Shown in pieces: positions 1 to 5,638 of a DNA stretch of 5,638 bases (position 1 is the stretch's first letter; each line of letters opens with the position of its first letter). The notes under the pieces are model-generated. The model saw nothing but the letters and a program-made list of their open reading frames with translations, ran no database searches and was not told the DNA's origin. Both the position numbers and the translations under genes were made by a program. This DNA comes from Bifidobacteriaceae bacterium (GTDB taxonomy: Bacteria; Actinomycetota; Actinomycetes; Actinomycetales; WQXJ01). The stretch spans positions 1-5,638 of the forward strand of contig JAITKC010000197.1 in the NCBI GenBank assembly GCA_031278665.1, written 5' to 3'.

Positions 1-1
1 C

Positions 2-760
2 CGGTCAGTCGAGGTGGCGTCGACGGCGGGACCGGCGGCGGCGTCGGCGGTCGATGAGGCGTCGGCGGTCGATGAGGCCTCGGCGGTCGATGAGGCACCG
101 GCGGCAACGCCGGAAACGAGCCCGGCCGTCGCGGTGGCGCGACGCGACTGGGGCCGGATCGACGCGCCGCCGGAGGGGCGCGGCGAAATCAGCGCGCTGA
201 CCGCCGTGGGCGGGCGCGTCTACGCGCTCAGCGGCACGGTGCTGGCCTGGGACGGCGGCGTGGTCGATTTGGCCGCCGAAGGACCGGCTGGAAGTTTGGT
301 TTTGCAGGCGGCGTCGACTGACGGCGACCAGGTGGCGGTGGCCGCCCCGGGGGCGCTGCTCCTGATCGACCGCAAGGGCCGGATCACCCGCTGGCCGGTC
401 GGCGGCGCCGACCGGTCGGCCAGCCCGGCCCAGCCGGTCGCGGTCGGCGGCTGCGTCCACGCCGCCTGGGCGGCCGACGGGGCCGGCGGCGACAACTATC
501 TGGCCGTCTGCGACGGGGACGAGCCCGTCGGCCGGGCGCTGGAGGGGCTGGACGAAACCAGCCAGCCGGTCTTCCGGGTCAACCGCCTAACCGTGGTCTT
601 GAACGACGTCCAAGACGGCCGGATTTGGATGCCGGCCCAAGACGACCGCGTGCGCGACGCGCTGAACTGGGATCAGATCGATCCGACGGCCGACGATTCG
701 GCCGACCGGTCGGATCAGACGCCGGGCGAGCGGGACCCCGACTGCGACGACATGACCGCC
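2..760 (+). other. End of beta-propeller-like region, with flanking linkers (protein region)
   Basis: Residues 1-46 are an Ala/Val/Asp/Glu/Pro-rich linker. From about residue 47 (RRDWGRI) the sequence becomes short beta-strand blocks alternating with Gly/Asp turns: EISALTAVGGRVYAL (62-76), a strand-rich stretch with LLLIDRKGRITRWPVGG, then GGCVHAAW at 149-156 and LAVCDGD around C170. C151 and C170 are well placed for a disulfide. FRVNR (191-195), VVLNDVQDGRIWM (198-210) and NWDQI (222-226) close the region. I recall these as the most conserved segments of the family, where they end a set of WD/YVTN-like blades ahead of the Ig array. Residues 227-253 are an acidic, Asp-rich linker with one Cys (C248). 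The propeller fold is inferred; only the last blades are in the window, and the earlier ones should lie upstream. Confidence 0.6.
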
Positions 761-3700
761 AAACCGGCCGCCGCCGACGATCACCTGGGCGTCCGCCCGG
801 AGACCGGCGCCATTTTGACGGTGCTGGACAACGATTCGGGGACGGGTTGCGGCGCGCTGGCGATCGACCGGATCGACGGGCTCGATCCGGCGCTCGGCGC
901 CGCCCAGCCGGTCTTGTCGGGGCGGGCCATCCAATTCGTCCCGGCCGCCGGCGCGACCGCCGCCGAGTTCACCTACACCGTCTCCGACGCCGCCGGCCAG
1001 ACCGATTCGGCCAGGGTGTCGGTGGAGGTGGCGACGGGCGCGAATCGCCCGCCCGTCCTGACGGGCGCCCCGCCGCGCCTGGCGATGGAGACGGGCGCCC
1101 GGGCCAGCCAGCGGGTCCTAGCCGGGTTCGCCGACCCGGACGGCGACCCCCTGCAGTTGCTCGGGGCCAGTTGCGAAGATCCGGCCGCGCGCGTCTCGTT
1201 TGAACCCTCCGGGACGGTGACAGTCGAACACGACGCCGGCGGGCCGGGCGGTTTGACGGTTTGGCTGACGGTCGCGGACGCGCTCGGCGCCAAGGCCGAC
1301 CCGGTCGCCTTGACAGTCGAACTTCACCAGCCGGGCGCCCTGGCCCCGGCCGCCGATGCCGTCAAGGCCGACGGTTTTGTCGGCCAGACCGTCCGCCTGG
1401 ACTTATTCGACGCCCTGCGCACCCATCACGTCAACCGTCCGGTTTTCGCCCTCGACGGCCGGCCCGACCCGGCCACCGAGGTCAAGATCGACCCGGCCGC
1501 CGGCGTCTTGGAGTTCAAAGCCCAAGCGGCCAACACCTATCGGCTGTCTGTGAGCGTCGCGGCCGGTTCCAATACCGCCCGGCTGACGGCCAGAATCGAC
1601 GTCCAGGCGGCCGGCGAGGGCCTGTTGGCGGCGGTCCAGGACACCGTTTACGTCCGGCCGGGCGTGCCGACTGTGATCGACCCGTTGGCGAATGACCTGG
1701 TCGCGGCCGGTTTGACGGCGGTGCTACAAGATTTCGAGGCGCCGCCGGGGGCTGGTTTTGAGGCGGCGCCGCTTGAGCGCCGATACCTCGAGTTGACCGA
1801 TGCCGGCGGGACCGGCCTCGAGCGATTGTCCTACACCGTCGCGGCCGGCGCCCTGACGGCGCGCGGGCTGATCCAGGTGGTCCACACCGGCGCGAGCGCC
1901 CATCAGAACCCCGTCGTCGCGCCGTCGACTGTCACGGTCAGGGCCGGCGGGGTGGTGACCATCCCCGTCTTGGAACAAACTTTCGACTCCGACGGCGACA
2001 CGGTCTCGATCGCCGCCGGCGCCATCGCGCCAAGCCCCGACTGCGGCACGGTCTACTCCTCCGGTCTGGCGGTCCGCTACCAGGCGCCGCCGGAGCCCTG
2101 TCCCAAGCCGGTCTCGGTGGCGGTGGCGGTGGTCGATGACGCCGGCGGCGCGGCGCTCGGAGTGTTCACCGTCGAAGTCCACAGTTCGCTTGGGGCCGCC
2201 AAACCCCCGCCCGAACCGCTCGATCTGACCGCCAGGGTGATGGCCGGCGAAGAGGTCAAGATCCCGGTGCCGTTGACCGGGATCGACGTCGACGGCGACG
2301 GCGTGGCCCTGCGCCAGGGGCTCGACAGCTATCCCAGGCTGGGGTCGGTCACCGAAGTCGGCCCCGACTACATCAAGTACAAAGCCGCGGTCGACCAGCC
2401 ACCCGGCTCCGAGACGTTCGTCTACGCGGTCGAGGACTGGGCGGCCAACCGGGCGACGGCATCGGTCACCGTCGGCGTGTCGGCCCGGGGAGGCGCCGCC
2501 CAGGGGGTGGTCGCGCGCGACGACAAAGCCAGCGCCCAGCCGGGCAAGACCCTTGAGATACCGGTCTTGGCGAACGACGTGAACTTGGCCGGCGAAGGCG
2601 GTTTGACTTTCTGCGAAGACCAAGGCCCGGGCTTGGCCGGCGCGGCGGTGGCGGCCAGCCCCGACCGGGCCACCGGCCGCCTGGTCGTCGCCCTGCCCTG
2701 GCAGGCGGGTCGCTACCAGGTGGTCTACGAGGCTTGCGGGTCCGGCGGGAACCGCGACTCGGCGTCGGTCGATTTGACCGTCGACCCGGATTTGCCGGCC
2801 CAGCCGCCCCGGGCCAAGGACATCGTCTCGCCGCCGCAGGAGACTATCGACAAGTCCTCGGTCGACATCGACGTCTCGCGCTGGGCTTATAACCCGTCCG
2901 GGCCGACGGGCGACCTGGAGCTGTTCCTGCCCGAGCCGTCCAAGGCCCACGCGGTCCAGAAGAACGCTTCCGAAGTGACCGTGTTCCTGCAAAAGGAGTT
3001 GCCGACGATCGTCTTCTACGGGCTGCGCAACACCGCCGCCGACGGTTTGACCGCCTACGGCTCGATCACGGTGCCGCCGATCTCGCGGCCGCCCTATCCG
3101 CGCCCTGATCCGCCGGCGATCAAAGCCGAAGCCGGCCGGGAGGTCGTCATCGACTTGGACGAGTTCGTGGCCGTGGCGGCGGGCCGGCTGGGCGCCTTCT
3201 TGGTCTCCCAGGCGGCCGGCGGCGGGCTGAGCGCCGGCCACGGCCAGACGCGGGCGGTCGACGGCGGCGGGGCCATCGCCTACACGGCCGACCCGGGATA
3301 CGCCGGCCCGGACCGGATCGAGTTCGTGGTCGCCGACGCCCCGGAAGGACCGCAAGGACTGGAAGGACTGGAAGGACCGCAAGGACTGGAAGGGCGGGCC
3401 GGCTCGGATGCGGCGGCCAAACAGTCGCGGTTGGCGATCGAGTTGACGGTGGCGCCGGCCGGCGCCGCGGCCGTCGTGTTCAACGATCCCGCCCCGCAGG
3501 TCGAGCGCGGCGGCTCGCGCGTCGTCGACTTGGCCGATTTCACCTTGGTCGACGGATCGCCGGCCGATCCGGGTCAGCTTCGAGTCGAACTCGGGCCGGT
3601 CAACGCGACCGGTTTGAGTTTGCGCCTAAGCGGCGCCGTGGTGACGATCGAGGCCGGCCTGGAGGCGACCGCCGGCCAGCGGCTGGCGGTCGCGCTAACC

Positions 3701-5638
3701 CTCGCTTACGGCGGCGGCGATCCCAGAGCCGGGCTCAGTTTGACGGTCGCGGTGGTCGAAACCAAACAGCCGGCCGTCAAACCGAATCCGCCCGCTCTGG
3801 TCAAAGTCGAAAGGGGCGAGTCGAAGACGGTCCCGGTGCTGGAGGGGGTGTTCGACCCGTGGGCGGCCGAGGCCCCGGCCCGCCTGGAGGCGGTGACGGC
3901 CTCCGGCGCGGTGACGGCCGCGGCCGCCGGCCGGTCGATCGCCGTCACCGCCCATTCGGCCAAGGGCGGCGACATGACGGTCGCCTTCGTGGTGGTCGAT
4001 GCCGCCGGGCGGCGCCAGTCCGGCGCCTTCGCCGTGGTCGCCCGCGACGCGCCCGACCCGCCGAGCGCGGTCGCGGCCGTCCCCGGCGCCAAGGGCGAAG
4101 TGTTGGTCAGCTGGGCGCCGGTGGTCGGAGCGGCGGCGAACGGCGAACCGGTCGAGTCCTATCGGGTGACGCTGCCCGGCGCCGAGTGCGAGCCGGCGCC
4201 GTCTGAGCGGACGTCGTCGCGCTGCCAGGTGACCGGTTTCGCCTACGGCGCCCGCCGCCAGGTCGAGGTGCGCGCCCGCAACGCCGTCGGCGAGTCGGCC
4301 CAGCCCGGGATAGGCCTGCTCGACTACGACCTGGCGCCGGATCCGCCGATCGCCGGGGCGGCGCTGGCCGGCAAGAACCAACTCGACCTGAGTTGGGCGC
4401 CGCCCGGCGCCGACTCCGGCACAGTCGATTCCTACACCGTCGTGTGTAACGGCAAGGTGGCGGTCAGCGGTCTGAAGGCGACCCGTTGGGTGGTCGCCGA
4501 CTTGGCGGCCGGCGTCGACTATAGCTGCCGGGTGAGCGCCCGCAACCGCATAGGGTCGAGCGCCGATGCCGTCTTCGCCTCCGCCAGGCCCTATGGCGAC
4601 CCGGCCAAGCCGGCGCCGCCCCGCCCGGCTTGGGCCGGCGAGTCGCTGGTCCGGGTCGAATGGGACGAGGTCGCGGACACCGGCGCCGAACTGGTCTACC
4701 GGCTGTTGGTCAACGGCAAGGCCCAGGACGGCTGCCGGCCCCGAGCTTGCGACGTCCAGTTGGCCCCCGGCCAACAGGCCGTCTTCCAGGTCGAGGCGAC
4801 CAGTTCGAAGGCGGATGTGGTCGCCGCCGTCTCGGCGCCGGCCGGGCCGTTCCGCCAGCCGCCGGCCGGGCTGGCCGCCTTGGAGGCGCCGCTGCTCAAC
4901 GCCTCGGCTGGCGCCGGCTCCGGCCAGGCCTGGCTGGAGATCGTTTGGCCGAACCCGTCCGCCCCGGCCGGCTACCTGGTCGAAAGCGAATGGTGGTTGG
5001 ACGGCTGGCGCCTTCAGGGCCCGCCGACCCGCGTCGAGTCCGTCCGGGCCGGCCGTCACAGCGCCAAACTGCGCTACTGCCTGCAATCCGAGGGCGGCGT
5101 GGCGCCAATGCCGTCCGCGCCGGCCGGCGGACTTTGCGCCGAGTCGGCCGAGGCCGCCTTGGAGGTCACGACTAAGCCGTCCGCGCCCGCGAACTGCTCG
5201 GCCGCCCGCCCCGAGCCGGCGACTGTGGCGGTGGTCTGCTCCGACCCGCTCGACTTCGGCGGGCTGGAAGTCGCCTGGCGGGCCGCGATAGACGGCCGGG
5301 CGGCGGTCGACGCGCCCGGTCCGGTCTTCAGCCTCGCGACGCCCGACGGCTGGACCGGCGCCGGATCGGTGGAGGTCTGGGTGGTCAACCAACTGGGGCC
5401 TTCGGACGGCCTCGCGGTCGACTATCCGGCCTGGCGGGACCCCCAATCCGAGCCGGTCGCGGCGAGCGCCCAGGCGGCGGCGGTCCGGCCGGACCGGTCC
5501 GGCCCGGACCCACCGGCGGGCCAGCAACCGGCGGGCCAGCAACCGGCGGGTCCCCAACCGGCGGGCCGGCAACCGGCTGGCCTGCGACCGGCGGGTCCCC
5601 AACCGGCGGGTCCGCAACCGGCGAGTCCGCAACCGGCT
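2..5638 (+). CDS. Giant extracellular Ig-like/fibronectin type III repeat protein, internal fragment open at both ends
   Basis: One uninterrupted frame of 1,879 codons spans the window; residue r starts at base 3r-1. The upstream start, the expected N-terminal membrane anchor and the stop all lie outside, so the whole protein must exceed 1,879 residues. Order: linker 1-46; propeller-like region about 47-226 with GGCVHAAW (149-156), FRVNR (191-195), VVLNDV (198-203) and NWDQI (222-226); acidic linker; eleven Ig-like domains 254-1349; five FN3-like domains 1350-1814; Pro-rich repeat 1838-1879. No hydrophobic membrane segment, LPXTG motif or catalytic domain is visible. Those signatures match the actinobacterial Ig-like/FN3 protein that, in relatives, lies beside MoxR ATPase, DUF58, transglutaminase-like and PP2C genes (PFNA cluster in bifidobacteria). 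A role in cell-surface adhesion or envelope signalling is inference; no enzyme activity is suggested. Codon use is uniform, with third-position G/C and frequent TTG for Leu, apart from the repeat at 3341-3394. Family assignment is firm; function is not. Confidence 0.9.
41..94 (+). repeat. Tandem repeat, 3 x 18 bp (ASAVDE), in linker
   Basis: Three direct copies at 41-58, 59-76 and 77-94 encode Ala-Ser-Ala-Val-Asp-Glu three times (residues 14-31). The copies differ at one base, the third position of the first Ala codon (gcg, gcg, gcc). The unit is a multiple of three, so copy-number change keeps the frame. It lies in the acidic, Ala/Pro-rich linker that precedes the visible propeller strands and most likely acts as a flexible spacer. 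Confidence 0.95.
761..4048 (+). other. Array of eleven bacterial Ig-like/cadherin-like domains (protein region)
   Basis: Approximate domains by residue: 254-345, 348-444, 446-538, 540-630, 634-729, 734-827, 836-929, 932-1025, 1030-1153, 1155-1254 and 1258-1349. Each is about 90-100 residues (domain 9 is longer through an insertion) and ends in a strand pair such as FTYTVSDAAGQTDSARVSVEV in domain 1. Domains 1, 4 and 7 carry the 'PG...VLDND/LAND' signature (N277, N564, N858). Domains 2, 5 and 6 carry DPDGD (378-382), DSDGD (662-666) and DVDGD (762-766), which resemble acidic calcium-binding loops of cadherin-like domains. Domains 3, 8, 9 and 10 instead have an LDLF/IDVSRW/IDLDEF/VDLADF type strand, and domain 11 has FDPWAAEAP, which in relatives marks the last Ig domain before FN3. 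Cysteines are few: C283, C391, C681/C700 and C871/C912. Boundaries are by eye, good to roughly five residues. These domains are expected to be extracellular spacers or binding modules. Confidence 0.8.
3341..3394 (+). repeat. Tandem repeat, 6 x 9 bp, encoding collagen-like Gly-every-third peptide
   Basis: Six triplets encode PEG PQG LEG LEG PQG LEG (residues 1114-1131), with Gly at every third position. A 21-base segment recurs exactly at 3347-3367 and 3374-3394. It sits between the last two strands of Ig-like domain 9 (RIEFVVADA before; SRLAIELTVAP after, with a short Ala/Gly/Asp stretch between), where other domains of the array have only a short turn. Five of the six Gly codons are GGA, while the surrounding gene uses mainly GGC and GGG, which suggests local duplication. 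Six triplets are too few for a stable collagen helix on their own. Confidence 0.9.
4049..5443 (+). other. Array of five FN3 or FN3-like domains (protein region)
   Basis: Approximate residues: 1350-1444, 1446-1531, 1532-1621, 1622-1727 and 1729-1814. The first two are classical FN3 domains: a Pro-rich start (APDPPSAV, LAPDPPIAG), the B-strand Trp (W1371 in VSWAP, W1465 in LSWAP) and a final RARNAVGES (1424-1432) or SARNRIGSS (1512-1520) block. The third keeps W1554 in VEWDEV but has lost the NAxG block; the fourth keeps W1649; the fifth is recognisable mainly by position and by the VEVWVVNQLGPS strand, so its assignment is tentative. Every domain has exactly two cysteines: C1396/C1408, C1482/C1509, C1578/C1583, C1693/C1712 and C1732/C1746. 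In the family these domains lie outside the cell, and in bifidobacteria they have been proposed to bind host or other protein partners; nothing here shows a ligand. Confidence 0.75.
5481..5504. repeat. Two overlapping perfect palindromes before the terminal repeat
   Basis: Bases 5481-5496 (CGGTCCGGCCGGACCG) and 5487-5504 (GGCCGGACCGGTCCGGCC) are each perfectly self-complementary and overlap by ten bases. They lie inside the reading frame, where they encode part of the VRPDRSGPD linker, nine bases before the PAGxQ array begins. There is no following T-run, so they do not look like an intrinsic terminator. They may simply reflect the CCGG-rich composition, although the two together can form alternative hairpins. 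Confidence 0.8.
5513..5638 (+). repeat. Tandem repeat, 15 bp, eight copies plus 6 bases (PAGxQ), running off the right edge
   Basis: Eight 15-base units plus the start of a ninth encode PAGQQ, PAGQQ, PAGPQ, PAGRQ, PAGLR, PAGPQ, PAGPQ, PASPQ and PA (residues 1838-1879). The first two units are identical in DNA; the rest vary mostly in the third and fourth codons. The array follows a short linker after the fifth FN3-like domain. Such Pro/Ala/Gly/Gln tracts are typical flexible or wall-spanning spacers. Its true length is unknown because the window ends inside it. Confidence 0.95.

Noticed and set aside
2..130. Possible translation start at an early GTG in frame 2
   Set aside because: The frame is open to the left edge, no ribosome-binding site or signal peptide precedes any GTG, and the family has an N-terminal anchor and more propeller sequence upstream.
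625..1203. Plus-strand open frames in another phase (also 1261-1695, 3859-4206, 4566-5291 and 4630-5175)
   Set aside because: They overlap the continuous frame, are dominated by Arg, Pro and Gly, and show no motif; the frame 2 translation in the same places gives conserved family signatures.
1724..3382. Long open frame on the minus strand (552 codons)
   Set aside because: It is Arg/Gly/Asp-rich, has no recognisable domain, and lies opposite the well-supported Ig-like frame. High third-position GC in the + strand gene removes stops from the antisense frame, and its first residues are only the complement of the 9-bp repeat.
1250..3617. Recurring GGTTTGA oligonucleotide (1250, 1709, 2600, 3044, 3611)
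   Set aside because: Each copy falls in the same codon phase encoding Gly-Leu followed by Thr or Ser at a beta-strand start, and the gene favours TTG for Leu, so coding constraint explains it without a DNA-level signal.
5481..5510. Intrinsic terminator or operator
   Set aside because: The symmetrical sequence lies inside the open frame, has no T-run and has no promoter nearby.
3695..5632. Long open frame on the minus strand (645 codons) with an Arg-rich start
   Set aside because: This is an antisense shadow of the Ig/FN3 frame. The repetitive Arg-rich N-terminus is the reverse translation of the PAGxQ repeat, and the rest lacks domains and has the biased composition of a GC artefact.
5513..5638. 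CRISPR-like array
   Set aside because: The 15-base units are contiguous with no spacers, and they are in frame with and encode a Pro-rich peptide.

Overview
The window looks like one piece of one very large gene. Frame 2 of the + strand (codons beginning at base 2) is open from the first to the last base, 1,879 codons, with no start that can be assigned and no stop. No other frame holds a credible gene, and I see no RNA gene, mobile element, promoter or terminator. The DNA is very GC-rich with third positions almost always G or C, which together with the protein family points to a high-GC actinomycete (Actinomycetota). I cannot name a genus.

I recognise the product by its layout and signature segments as the giant extracellular Ig-like/fibronectin type III protein common in Actinomycetota, sometimes called the FN3 protein of the bifidobacterial 'PFNA' cluster. 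From the N-terminal side the fragment holds: an Ala/Pro/Asp/Glu-rich linker with a small tandem repeat (residues 1-46); the end of a beta-propeller-like region with the family signatures GGCVHAAW, FRVNR and VVLNDV (about 47-226); an acidic linker (about 227-253); eleven diverged bacterial Ig-like/cadherin-like beta-sandwich domains (about 254-1349); five FN3 or FN3-like domains (about 1350-1814); and a Pro/Ala/Gly/Gln pentapeptide repeat that runs off the right edge (1838-1879).

In relatives the gene commonly sits beside genes for a MoxR-type AAA ATPase, a DUF58 protein, a transglutaminase-like membrane protein, a PP2C phosphatase and a Ser/Thr kinase, and the protein is anchored at the N-terminus with its domains outside the cell. 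None of those neighbours is in this window, so that context is background knowledge.

The points most worth a second look are local elaborations of a known family: three separate frame-preserving tandem repeats (one propeller-side linker, one collagen-like Gly-every-third stretch inserted in an Ig loop, one C-terminal pentapeptide array), a strict two-cysteines-per-domain pattern in the FN3 array, and overlapping perfect palindromes just before the terminal repeat. I found no evidence of a wholly new system.
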